From positions 1-24,451 of the forward strand of contig NZ_JBMMGT010000032.1 of NCBI RefSeq assembly GCF_049366555.1: DNA of 24,451 nucleotides, given 5' to 3'. Shown piece by piece: positions 8,218 through 15,192 of the stretch. How positions within the stretch are numbered: the first letter of the stretch is position 1; every line of letters starts with the position of its first letter. Below the pieces are notes generated by a model, which searched no databases, was not told the DNA's origin, and was given only the letters and a program-made list of their open reading frames with translations. The DNA is from Avibacterium volantium_A (GTDB lineage Bacteria; Pseudomonadota; Gammaproteobacteria; Enterobacterales; Pasteurellaceae). The position numbers were made by a program, and so were the translations under genes.

Positions 8218-8243
8218 TACGAGCAAACCTTGCTCGTATTTTT
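8218..8243 (+). repeat. Stem-loop at the 5' end of the rplK mRNA, with T tract
   Basis: ACGAGCAA (8219-8226) pairs with TTGCTCGT (8230-8237) around ACC, and T8218-A8238 adds one pair. Five T follow (8239-8243). The stem begins within about 5 bases of the predicted transcript start, so it is either a 5' stability cap or a very early terminator. Confidence 0.65.
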
Positions 8244-8291
8244 ATGTAATCGCACTGTTAGGTAATTTTACTATAAGGTGCTTTCAATCAC

Positions 8292-8326
8292 GGGGAGCTG
8301 AAAAGCGTTATCACCCATAACGAGGA
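8292..8326 (+). promoter_or_regulatory. Probable L1 feedback site before rplK
   Basis: GGGGAGC (8292-8298) and ACCC (8313-8316) can close an irregular helix with an inner AGC/GCG step. CGTTAT (8306-8311) can instead pair with ATAACG (8317-8322), directly before the rplK ribosome-binding site GAGGA (8322-8326). In E. coli, L1 represses the L11 operon from the leader at this place. The assignment follows from position and the overall shape; I have not matched the residues to a reference model. Confidence 0.5.
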
Positions 8327-8333
8327 AATTAAA

Positions 8334-8762
8334 ATGGCAAAGAAAGTTCAAGCCTATATTAAGTTGCAAGTTGCAGCAGGTATGGCTAACCCTTCACCAC
8401 CAGTTGGTCCTGCATTAGGTCAACAAGGTGTGAACATTATGGAATTCTGTAAAGCATTCAACGCTCGTACTGAGAGTTTAGAAAAAGGTTTACCGATTCC
8501 AGTAGTGATCACTGTATATGCAGACCGTTCATTCACTTTTGTTACTAAAACTCCACCAGCAGCGGTATTATTGAAAAAAGCAGCTGGCATTAAATCTGGT
8601 TCTGGTAAACCGAACAAAGATAAAGTAGGTAAAGTAACTCAAGCACAAATCCGTGAAATCGCAGAAACTAAAGCAGCGGATATGACTGGTGCAACAATCG
8701 AAACTAAGATGAAATCTATTGAAGGTACTGCACGTTCAATGGGTTTGGTAGTGGAGGACTAA
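8334..8762 (+). CDS. rplK: Ribosomal protein L11
   Basis: L11 forms the GTPase-associated centre with 23S rRNA and L10-L12, and is needed for RelA activation. It has 142 residues. The N-terminal domain carries the proline-rich helix in GMANPSPPVGPALGQQGVNI (about 19-38), which faces the factor and thiostrepton site; the C-terminal RNA-binding domain follows TKTPPAAVLLKKAAGIKSGS. GAGGA (8322-8326) precedes the start. It is the first gene of rplK-rplA, three bases upstream of rplA. Confidence 0.99.
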   Translation: MAKKVQAYIKLQVAAGMANPSPPVGPALGQQGVNIMEFCKAFNARTESLEKGLPIPVVITVYADRSFTFVTKTPPAAVLLKKAAGIKSGSGKPNKDKVGKVTQAQIREIAETKAADMTGATIETKMKSIEGTARSMGLVVED

Positions 8763-8765
8763 TCA

Positions 8766-9455
8766 ATGGCTAAACTAACCAAACGTATGAAAGCAATCAA
8801 AGCGGGTGTTGATTCAACCAAAGCTTATGAAATCAATGATGCGATCGCAGTATTAAAACAATTTACTAGCTCTAAATTCGTAGAAAGCGTTGATGTGGCA
8901 GTAAATTTAGGTATTGATGCACGTAAATCTGACCAAAACGTTCGTGGTGCGACTGTATTACCAAACGGTACAGGTCGTAACGTTCGCGTTGCTGTGTTCA
9001 CTCAAGGTGCTAACGCAGAAGCAGCGAAAGAAGCTGGTGCAGATTTAGTGGGTATGGAAGATTTAGCAGAGCAAATCAAGAAAGGCGAAATGGACTTTGA
9101 TGTTGTTATCGCTTCTCCTGATGCAATGCGTGTTGTAGGTCAGTTAGGTCAAATCTTAGGGCCTCGTGGCTTAATGCCAAACCCGAAAGTGGGTACTGTA
9201 ACTCCAAACGTTGCTGAAGCAGTGAAAAATGCAAAATCTGGTCAGGTTCGTTACCGTAATGATAAAAACGGTATCATTCACACCACAATTGGTAAAGCAG
9301 ATTTCACCCCTGAGCAATTAAAAGAAAACTTACAAGCATTACTAGCCGCCTTAACAAAAGCAAAACCAGCTTCTGCAAAAGGTGTATTCATTAAGAAAGT
9401 AAGTCTTTCTACCACTCAAGGTGCAGGCGTTGCAGTAGATCAAAGCAGCCTATAA
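8766..9455 (+). CDS. rplA: Ribosomal protein L1
   Basis: L1 forms the mobile L1 stalk that helps release deacylated tRNA, and it is the translational repressor of its own operon in enterobacteria. It has 229 residues; E. coli L1 has about 234. Typical segments include GTGRNVRVAVF near residue 75 and LGPRGLMPNPKVGTV near 132-146. GGAGG (8753-8757), inside the end of rplK, is its ribosome-binding site, so it is coupled to rplK. A strong terminator follows immediately, so transcription of rplJ depends mainly on the next promoter. Confidence 0.99.
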   Translation: MAKLTKRMKAIKAGVDSTKAYEINDAIAVLKQFTSSKFVESVDVAVNLGIDARKSDQNVRGATVLPNGTGRNVRVAVFTQGANAEAAKEAGADLVGMEDLAEQIKKGEMDFDVVIASPDAMRVVGQLGQILGPRGLMPNPKVGTVTPNVAEAVKNAKSGQVRYRNDKNGIIHTTIGKADFTPEQLKENLQALLAALTKAKPASAKGVFIKKVSLSTTQGAGVAVDQSSL

Positions 9456-9466
9456 TTTGAGTTTTG

Positions 9467-9501
9467 AAAACGGCTTATCAAATGGAATAAGCCGTTTTTT
9501 T
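9467..9501 (+). terminator. Strong intrinsic terminator after rplA
   Basis: AAAACGGCTTAT (9467-9478) pairs with ATAAGCCGTTTT (9487-9498) around an 8-base loop, with seven T (9495-9501). It separates rplKA from rplJL. Confidence 0.95.
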
Positions 9502-9548
9502 ATGATTGGTATTTAGATATAAAAATTGATGCTGATTAGAACTTTTTG

Positions 9549-9577
9549 TTTACATTGATTATAAATATATCTATAAT
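9549..9577 (+). promoter_or_regulatory. Sigma-70 promoter of rplJ-rplL
   Basis: -35 TTTACA (9549-9554), a 17-base spacer and a perfect -10 TATAAT (9572-9577), followed by the GC-rich discriminator GCCCGA. The predicted start is near 9583, giving a 245-nt leader before rplJ. Confidence 0.88.
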
Positions 9578-9586
9578 GCCCGACCT

Positions 9587-9608
9587 AAATCTGCTTAGGC
9601 AGATTTTT
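9587..9608 (+). repeat. Stem-loop at the 5' end of the rplJ mRNA, with T tract
   Basis: AAATCTGC (9587-9594) pairs with GCAGATTT (9599-9606) around TTAG, and the T run extends to 9608. It begins about 4 bases after the predicted transcript start. Its core is repeated with compensatory changes just before the rplJ start. Confidence 0.65.
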
Positions 9609-9631
9609 GATGGTGCTTACTATCAAGCCCC

Positions 9632-9697
9632 GTCCAAGACCGTAGGCGAAATGATGCGAATCATTTCTTAATTTTAACGCCTGCGTAGATGGTGGAC
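9632..9697 (+). promoter_or_regulatory. L10 leader (L10-L12 feedback element)
   Basis: GTCCA (9632-9636) pairs with TGGAC (9693-9697). The unpaired AGAC and GTAGATGG flank the next helix, CGTAGGCG (9641-9648) with CGCCTGCG (9678-9685). A capping hairpin AAATGAT/ATCATTT (9649-9655/9660-9666) has a GCGA tetraloop of the GNRA class. This kinked two-helix form with AAGACCGTAGG matches what I know of the conserved L10 leader, where the L10-L12 complex represses rplJL translation. An uptake signal lies further down the same leader. Confidence 0.87.
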
Positions 9698-9729
9698 AGA
9701 CAGAATTTTCTGCTTCTGGACACCTTAGC

Positions 9730-9785
9730 CTCAAAAAAGAAATTGCCTTGTAGTAAAAAGTGCGGTGGATTTTTTGAGATTTTTT
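9730..9785 (+). promoter_or_regulatory. Candidate attenuator-like stem in the rplJ leader
   Basis: CTCAAAAAA (9730-9738) is perfectly complementary to TTTTTTGAG (9770-9778), and a second run of six T follows (9780-9785). Inner TTGCC/GGTGG pairs extend the stem only through G-U pairs. An A-T-rich stem is weak, and the T tracts may simply belong to the embedded uptake signal. Confidence 0.35.
9758..9766 (+). repeat. DNA uptake signal sequence inside the rplJ leader
   Basis: An exact AAGTGCGGT followed by two T6 tracts ten bases apart, the best match in the window to the extended Haemophilus signal. It lies inside the transcribed leader of rplJ. Confidence 0.88.
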
Positions 9786-9791
9786 AGAAGT

Positions 9792-9805
9792 TCCGCTTAG
9801 GCGGA
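9792..9805 (+). repeat. Stem-loop just upstream of the rplJ ribosome-binding site
   Basis: TCCGC (9792-9796) pairs with GCGGA (9801-9805) around TTAG, 8 bases before the rplJ Shine-Dalgarno AGGAG (9813-9817). It resembles the 5' stem-loop at 9590-9603, with a T-A pair replaced by C-G. Confidence 0.55.
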
Positions 9806-9827
9806 GTGTATCAGGAGCTAACAGCCA

Positions 9828-10319
9828 ATGGCATTAAATCTTCAAGACAAACAAGCAATTGTTGCTGAAGTAAATGAAGCAGCCAAAGGTGCCCTATCAG
9901 CAGTTATCGCGGATTCTCGTGGTGTAACCGTTGATAAAATGACTGAATTACGTAAAGCAGCTCGTGAAGCTGGTGTTTCAATGCGTGTTGTGCGTAACAC
10001 TTTATTACGCCGTGCAGTTGAAGGCACTGATTACGAATGCTTAAAAGATGCGTTTGTAGGTCCAACACTTATCGCATTCTCTACTGAACACCCAGGTGCA
10101 GCAGCACGTTTGTTCAAAGATTTTGCAAAAGCAAATGATAAGTTTGAAATTAAAGGTGCAGCCTTTGAAGGTAAGATCCAAGATGTTGAATTCTTAGCAA
10201 CATTACCGACTTACGAAGAAGCAATTGCACGTTTAATGGGTACAATGAAAGAAGCAGCGGCAGGCAAACTTGTTCGCACTCTTGCAGCATTACGCGACAA
10301 ATTACAAGAAGCAGCTTAA
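9828..10319 (+). CDS. rplJ: Ribosomal protein L10
   Basis: L10 anchors L7/L12 dimers on the 50S stalk; the complex also represses this operon. It has 163 residues. The N-terminal rRNA-binding domain includes the typical MTELRKAAREAGVSMRVVRNTLLRRA (about residues 38-63), and the C-terminal helix that binds L12 dimers ends in ALRDKLQEAA. AGGAG lies 10 bases upstream of the start. rplL follows after 51 bases. Confidence 0.99.
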   Translation: MALNLQDKQAIVAEVNEAAKGALSAVIADSRGVTVDKMTELRKAAREAGVSMRVVRNTLLRRAVEGTDYECLKDAFVGPTLIAFSTEHPGAAARLFKDFAKANDKFEIKGAAFEGKIQDVEFLATLPTYEEAIARLMGTMKEAAAGKLVRTLAALRDKLQEAA

Positions 10320-10370
10320 TCCAAGCGTTTCTTACCAGGTTTAACTTATTTACTTTAGGAATTGATTGTT

Positions 10371-10742
10371 ATGTCATTAACTAACGAACAAATTATTGAA
10401 GCGATTGCTTCTAAATCAGTAACTGAAATCGTAGAATTAATCTCTGCGATGGAAGAAAAATTTGGTGTTTCAGCAGCAGCGGCTGCAGTAGCAGTAGCAG
10501 CTGGCGGTGACGCTGGTGCAGCAGAAGAAAAAACTGAATTCGATGTAGTTCTTGCAGCAGCAGGTGCTAACAAAGTAGCAGTTATCAAAGCAGTACGTGG
10601 TGCAACTGGCTTAGGCTTAAAAGAAGCGAAAGACTTAGTTGAATCTGCGCCAGCAGTATTGAAAGAAGGCATCGCTAAAGCAGAAGCTGAAGCACTTAAG
10701 AAAGAATTAGAAGAAGCTGGCGCACAAGTAGAAATCAAATAA
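10371..10742 (+). CDS. rplL: Ribosomal protein L7/L12
   Basis: L7/L12 is the multi-copy stalk protein that recruits and stimulates translational GTPases. I place the start at ATG 10371, giving 123 residues beginning MSLTNEQIIEAI: AGGA (10357-10360) is at a workable distance, while the TTG at 10362 lies directly against it. The N-terminal dimer and L10-binding domain (1-32) is followed by an Ala/Gly hinge (about 34-52) and the factor-binding C-terminal domain with GANKVAVIKAVRGATGLGLK. A very strong terminator follows. Confidence 0.98.
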   Translation: MSLTNEQIIEAIASKSVTEIVELISAMEEKFGVSAAAAAVAVAAGGDAGAAEEKTEFDVVLAAAGANKVAVIKAVRGATGLGLKEAKDLVESAPAVLKEGIAKAEAEALKKELEEAGAQVEIK

Positions 10743-10773
10743 TTTTGATTTTTCCGCGACCAATTCTGGTTCT

Positions 10774-10803
10774 AAAAACCCCGATAGAAATATCGGGGTT
10801 TTT
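10774..10803 (+). terminator. Very strong intrinsic terminator between rplL and rpoB
   Basis: AAAAACCCCGATA (10774-10786) pairs with TATCGGGGTTTTT (10791-10803), 13 bp without a mismatch, with a GAAA tetraloop. In E. coli this gap holds only a partial attenuator; the stem here looks like a full terminator. Confidence 0.93.
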
Positions 10804-10824
10804 GTTTATATGCTTTTTAGTCCC

Positions 10825-10854
10825 TTGACTTTTATTTATTTATTCTTATATAAT
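10825..10854 (+). promoter_or_regulatory. Sigma-70 promoter of rpoB-rpoC
   Basis: -35 TTGACT (10825-10830), an 18-base spacer and a perfect -10 TATAAT (10849-10854), directly after the rplL terminator. The predicted start is near 10861, so the rpoB leader is about 235 nt. Confidence 0.83.
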
Positions 10855-10862
10855 ACCCAGCC

Positions 10863-10896
10863 ATTTTTAATTCACAAACCTTTTTGGATTAAAAAT
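10863..10896 (+). repeat. Stem-loop at the 5' end of the rpoB mRNA
   Basis: ATTTTTAAT (10863-10871) pairs with ATTAAAAAT (10888-10896), extended by T-G and C-G pairs, around a 12-base loop. It starts at or within a few bases of the predicted transcript start. No T tract follows. Confidence 0.5.
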
Positions 10897-11096
10897 ATAC
10901 TGAATAATCACCGTTTTGTTGCGTGAATCAGGCTAGTTTTCTGGTAGTTTGATGGCAACCCGCTCATCAGAAGTAAGGTTCAGAGTGCGGTATCTGAAAA
11001 CGGATTCATCATTGATATGATAAAAATGCGTGAAAAAATCACCGCACTTTTCTTTTATATCAACTCGGTCTCACTAAAATTTACTGAGGAAAACCA
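10897..11096 (+). promoter_or_regulatory. Remainder of the rpoB leader, function unknown
   Basis: This 200-base transcribed stretch contains no convincing gene. It has short inverted repeats (GTTGC 10918-10922 with GCAAC 10955-10959; TGATG 10950-10954 with CATCA 10965-10969), a near-match uptake core (GAGTGCGGT, 10983-10991), an exact inverted uptake core at its end, and the rpoB ribosome-binding site TGAGGA. I recognise no known riboregulator in it. Confidence 0.45.
11027..11049 (-). repeat. Uptake signal with degenerate partner in the rpoB leader
   Basis: An exact core reads as ACCGCACTT at 11041-11049. The facing half is degenerate: TGCG (11027-11030) and TGA (11031-11033) can pair with CGCA (11043-11046) and TCA (11039-11041) with one bulged C. 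It looks like a shortened version of the uptake-signal hairpins elsewhere in this window. Confidence 0.75.
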
Positions 11097-14000
11097 ATGG
11101 GTTACTCCTATACTGAGAAAAAACGTATTCGTAAAGACTTCGGCAAACGTCCGCAAGTTTTAAATGTACCTTATTTATTAACTATTCAACTTGATTCTTT
11201 CGATAAATTTATCCAAAGAGATCCAGATGGTCAGCAAGGCTTAGAAGCGGCATTCCGTTCTGTATTTCCAATTGTCAGCAACAATGGCAATACGGAATTG
11301 CAATATGTGAGCTATCGCTTAGGCGAGCCAGTATTTGATGTGCGTGAATGTCAAATTCGCGGCACCACTTATGCTGCACCATTGCGTGTGAAATTACGTC
11401 TTGTTAGCTATGACAAAGATGCCGCGCCAGGCACAATTAAAGATATTAAAGAACAAGAAGTTTATATGGGTGAAATCCCATTAATGACAGATAACGGAAC
11501 ATTTGTGATTAATGGTACTGAGCGTGTAATCGTTTCGCAATTACACCGTAGCCCAGGCGTATTCTTTGATAGCGACAAAGGTAAAACGCACTCATCAGGA
11601 AAAGTGCTTTATAACGCACGTATTATTCCTTACCGTGGTTCTTGGTTAGATTTTGAGTTCGATCCGAAAGATAACTTATATGCGCGTATTGACCGCCGCC
11701 GTAAATTGCCGGCAACCATTATTTTGCGTGCATTAAACTATACAACAGAAGAAATTTTAGACTTATTCTTCGATAAAGTTGTTTTCCAAATTGAAGATAA
11801 CAAATTATTAATGACCTTAGTGCCAGAAAGATTACGTGGTGAAACAGCAACTTTCGATATTGTGGCAAATGGAAAAACTTATGTTGAAGTCGGTCGCCGC
11901 ATTACAGCTCGTCATATCCGCGCCCTTGAAAAAGACAATGTGACTCAGGTTGAAGTGCCAACCGAATACATTGTGGGTAAAGTGGCTGCGAAAGATTATG
12001 TTGATCTTGAAACTGGCGAAGTGATTTGTCCTGCCAATGGTGAAATTACGCTAGAGATTTTAGCGAAACTCGCTCAAGCAGGTTACAAAACGATCGAAAC
12101 CCTATTTACTAACGATTTAGACTACGGCCCGTATATTTCTGATACCTTACGCGTTGATCCAACTACTGATCGCTTAAGTGCATTGGTTGAAATCTATCGT
12201 ATGATGCGTCCAGGTGAGCCGCCAACAAAAGAAGCGGCAGAAGGTTTATTTGATAACCTGTTCTTCTCACCAGATCGCTATGATTTATCTGCGGTAGGTC
12301 GTATGAAATTCAACCGCTCTTTAGGCATTGAAGAAACCACTGGCAGCGGCATTTTAAGCAAAGAAGATATCGTTAATGTAATGCGTAAATTAATCGATAT
12401 CCGTAACGGCCGTGGTGAGGTAGATGATATTGACCACTTAGGTAACCGCCGTATTCGTTCGGTAGGTGAAATGGCAGAAAACCAATTCCGTATTGGTTTA
12501 GTGCGTGTTGAGCGTGCGGTGAAAGAGCGTCTTTCTTTAGGCGATCTCGAAGCTGTTACACCACAAGATTTAATCAACGCCAAACCAATTTCAGCAGCGG
12601 TGAAAGAATTCTTTGGTTCATCACAACTTTCTCAGTTTATGGATCAAAATAACCCGCTTTCAGAAGTAACCCATAAACGCCGTATTTCTGCCTTAGGTCC
12701 AGGTGGTTTAACTCGTGAACGTGCAGGTTTTGAGGTGCGAGATGTTCACGCAACTCACTATGGTCGCGTGTGTCCAATCGAAACCCCTGAAGGTCCAAAC
12801 ATCGGTTTGATCAACTCTTTAGCGGTGTATGCGCGTACTAACGATTATGGTTTCTTAGAAACACCATACCGCAAAGTGGTAAACGGCCAGGTTACTGAAG
12901 AAATTGAATATTTATCTGCTATTGAAGAAGGCAAATATATCATCGCGCAGGCGAACTCAAACTTAGATGATGAGTTACGTTTTACCGATACTTTCGTAAC
13001 CTGTCGTGGTGAACACGGTGAGTCTGGTTTATATCGTCCAGAAGAAATTCACTATATGGACGTATCCACACAGCAAATCGTTTCTGTGGCAGCAGCGCTT
13101 ATCCCGTTCCTTGAACACGATGATGCCAACCGTGCCTTGATGGGGGCGAACATGCAACGCCAAGCCGTACCAACCTTGCGTGCGGATAAACCATTAGTCG
13201 GTACAGGTATGGAAAAACCTGTGGCGTTAGACTCAGGCGTGGCGGTCGTGGCAAAACGTGGTGGAACAATCCAATACGTTGATGCTTCGCGTATCGTTGT
13301 AAAAGTAAACGAAGATGAAACCGTGGCTGGCGAAGCAGGGATCGATATTTACAACTTGGTGAAATATACCCGCTCTAACCAAAATACTTGTATTAACCAA
13401 ATTCCTTGCGTGAAATTAGGCGAGCCAATTGAGCGTGGTGAAATCCTTGCGGACGGGCCATCAACGGATCTTGGTGAACTTGCTCTTGGTCAAAATATGC
13501 GTGTGGCATTTATGCCTTGGAATGGTTATAACTTCGAAGACTCAATGTTAGTGTCTGAGCGTGTGGTGCAAGAAGATCGTTTCACCACCATTCACATTCA
13601 AGAGCTTTCTTGTGTGGCGCGTGATACCAAACTTGGTTCTGAAGAAATCACTGCAGATATTCCAAACGTAGGTGAAGCTGCATTAAGCAAACTTGATGAA
13701 TCAGGGATTGTGTATATCGGTGCGGAAGTAAAAGGCGGCGATATTCTTGTGGGTAAAGTAACACCAAAAGGTGAAACGCAATTAACCCCAGAAGAAAAAT
13801 TATTACGTGCAATCTTTGGTGAAAAAGCGTCTGATGTAAAAGACTCTTCATTACGCGTACCAAACAGCGTATCTGGTACGGTTATTGACGTTCAAGTGTT
13901 CACCCGTGATGGCGTAGAAAAAGATAAACGTGCCTTAGAAATCGAAGAAATGCAGTTAAAACAAGCGAAGAAAGATCTTGTGGAAGAATTAGAGATCTTA

Positions 14001-15125
14001 GAAGCAGGCTTGTTTGCTCGCGTTCGCAACTTATTGATTTCAGGCGGAATTGACGCTGCGCAATTAGATCAATTAGACCGCACCAAATGGTTAGAACAAA
14101 CCCTTTCAGACGAAGCGAAGCAAAGCCAGTTAGAGCAATTAGCTGAGCAATATGAAGAACTTCGTAAAGACTTTGAGCATAAACTTGAAGTGAAACGTGG
14201 CAAAATTATCCAAGGTGATGATCTTGCACCGGGCGTATTGAAAGTAGTGAAAGTATATCTTGCGGTGAAACGCCAAATCCAACCAGGGGATAAAATGGCG
14301 GGTCGTCACGGTAACAAAGGGGTTATCTCAAAAATCAACCCAGTTGAAGATATGCCGTATGACGAAAATGGTCAGCCAGTAGATATCGTATTGAACCCAC
14401 TGGGCGTACCTTCGCGTATGAACATCGGTCAGATCCTTGAAACGCACTTAGGTTTAGCGGCGAAAGGAATTGGTGATCAAATCAATGCAATGATCAAGCA
14501 AAAACAAGATGTTGAGAAATTGCGTGGTTATATCCAAAAAGCCTATGACTTAGGTGGTGGTTCACAAAAAGTGGATCTTTCAACTTTTACCGATGAAGAA
14601 GTGATGCGTTTAGCGCAAAACTTACGCAAAGGTTTACCATTGGCTACGCCAGTATTTGATGGTGCGCACGAAGAAGAAATTAAAGGCTTATTAGAGCTAG
14701 GTGGGTTGCCAACTTCAGGTCAAATCACCTTATATGATGGTCGCACAGGTGAGAAATTTGAACGTCCAGTAACCGTAGGTTATATGTATATGCTCAAATT
14801 GAACCACTTAGTTGATGACAAAATGCACGCGCGTTCAACAGGTTCTTATAGTCTTGTTACGCAGCAACCATTGGGTGGTAAAGCACAGTTCGGTGGTCAG
14901 CGTTTCGGTGAGATGGAGGTTTGGGCGCTTGAAGCTTATGGTGCCGCTTACACCCTACAAGAAATGCTTACCGTTAAATCTGATGATGTGAACGGCCGTA
15001 CGAAGATGTACAAAAACATCGTGAGTGGCAACCAACAAATGGATCCGGGTACACCAGAATCTTTCAACGTAATTATGAAAGAAATTCGTTCACTCGGTAT
15101 CAACATCGACTTAGACGAAGAATAA
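11097..15125 (+). CDS. rpoB: RNA polymerase beta subunit
   Basis: Beta forms half of the catalytic cleft of RNA polymerase and contains the rifampicin pocket. It has 1342 residues, the same as E. coli, and numbering coincides: Asp516 (12642-12644), His526 (12672-12674) and Ser531 are all wild type, so no common rifampicin-resistance change is present. Other conserved parts include GDKMAGRHGNKG (near residue 1064) and the C-terminal GGQRFGEMEVWALEAYGA segment, which contacts beta'. TGAGGA about 9 bases upstream supports the start. It is followed after 98 bases by rpoC, with an uptake-signal hairpin between. Confidence 0.99.
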   Translation: MGYSYTEKKRIRKDFGKRPQVLNVPYLLTIQLDSFDKFIQRDPDGQQGLEAAFRSVFPIVSNNGNTELQYVSYRLGEPVFDVRECQIRGTTYAAPLRVKLRLVSYDKDAAPGTIKDIKEQEVYMGEIPLMTDNGTFVINGTERVIVSQLHRSPGVFFDSDKGKTHSSGKVLYNARIIPYRGSWLDFEFDPKDNLYARIDRRRKLPATIILRALNYTTEEILDLFFDKVVFQIEDNKLLMTLVPERLRGETATFDIVANGKTYVEVGRRITARHIRALEKDNVTQVEVPTEYIVGKVAAKDYVDLETGEVICPANGEITLEILAKLAQAGYKTIETLFTNDLDYGPYISDTLRVDPTTDRLSALVEIYRMMRPGEPPTKEAAEGLFDNLFFSPDRYDLSAVGRMKFNRSLGIEETTGSGILSKEDIVNVMRKLIDIRNGRGEVDDIDHLGNRRIRSVGEMAENQFRIGLVRVERAVKERLSLGDLEAVTPQDLINAKPISAAVKEFFGSSQLSQFMDQNNPLSEVTHKRRISALGPGGLTRERAGFEVRDVHATHYGRVCPIETPEGPNIGLINSLAVYARTNDYGFLETPYRKVVNGQVTEEIEYLSAIEEGKYIIAQANSNLDDELRFTDTFVTCRGEHGESGLYRPEEIHYMDVSTQQIVSVAAALIPFLEHDDANRALMGANMQRQAVPTLRADKPLVGTGMEKPVALDSGVAVVAKRGGTIQYVDASRIVVKVNEDETVAGEAGIDIYNLVKYTRSNQNTCINQIPCVKLGEPIERGEILADGPSTDLGELALGQNMRVAFMPWNGYNFEDSMLVSERVVQEDRFTTIHIQELSCVARDTKLGSEEITADIPNVGEAALSKLDESGIVYIGAEVKGGDILVGKVTPKGETQLTPEEKLLRAIFGEKASDVKDSSLRVPNSVSGTVIDVQVFTRDGVEKDKRALEIEEMQLKQAKKDLVEELEILEAGLFARVRNLLISGGIDAAQLDQLDRTKWLEQTLSDEAKQSQLEQLAEQYEELRKDFEHKLEVKRGKIIQGDDLAPGVLKVVKVYLAVKRQIQPGDKMAGRHGNKGVISKINPVEDMPYDENGQPVDIVLNPLGVPSRMNIGQILETHLGLAAKGIGDQINAMIKQKQDVEKLRGYIQKAYDLGGGSQKVDLSTFTDEEVMRLAQNLRKGLPLATPVFDGAHEEEIKGLLELGGLPTSGQITLYDGRTGEKFERPVTVGYMYMLKLNHLVDDKMHARSTGSYSLVTQQPLGGKAQFGGQRFGEMEVWALEAYGAAYTLQEMLTVKSDDVNGRTKMYKNIVSGNQQMDPGTPESFNVIMKEIRSLGINIDLDEE

Positions 15126-15152
15126 TCTGATAAGCGAAAGCTAAAGTACGCT

Positions 15153-15192
15153 CAAGTGCGGTGAAAAAATTCAAAATTTTACACCGCACTTG
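15153..15192 (+). repeat. Inverted uptake-signal pair between rpoB and rpoC
   Basis: CAAGTGCGGTG (15153-15163) pairs perfectly with CACCGCACTTG (15182-15192), 11 bp, and four further A-T pairs can form inside after one mismatch. No T run follows. It lies inside the rpoBC operon, so it must allow read-through or serve as a processing or stability element. Confidence 0.88.

Noticed and set aside
10362..10370. TTG at 10362 as the rplL start
   Set aside because: It would sit one base from the AGGA Shine-Dalgarno. ATG 10371 gives the conserved MSLTNEQIIEAI terminus.
11017..11163. A 48-codon reading frame in the rpoB leader overlapping the rpoB start
   Set aside because: It has no ribosome-binding site, contains an uptake signal, and most of its downstream part is rpoB read in another frame. 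No evidence of translation.
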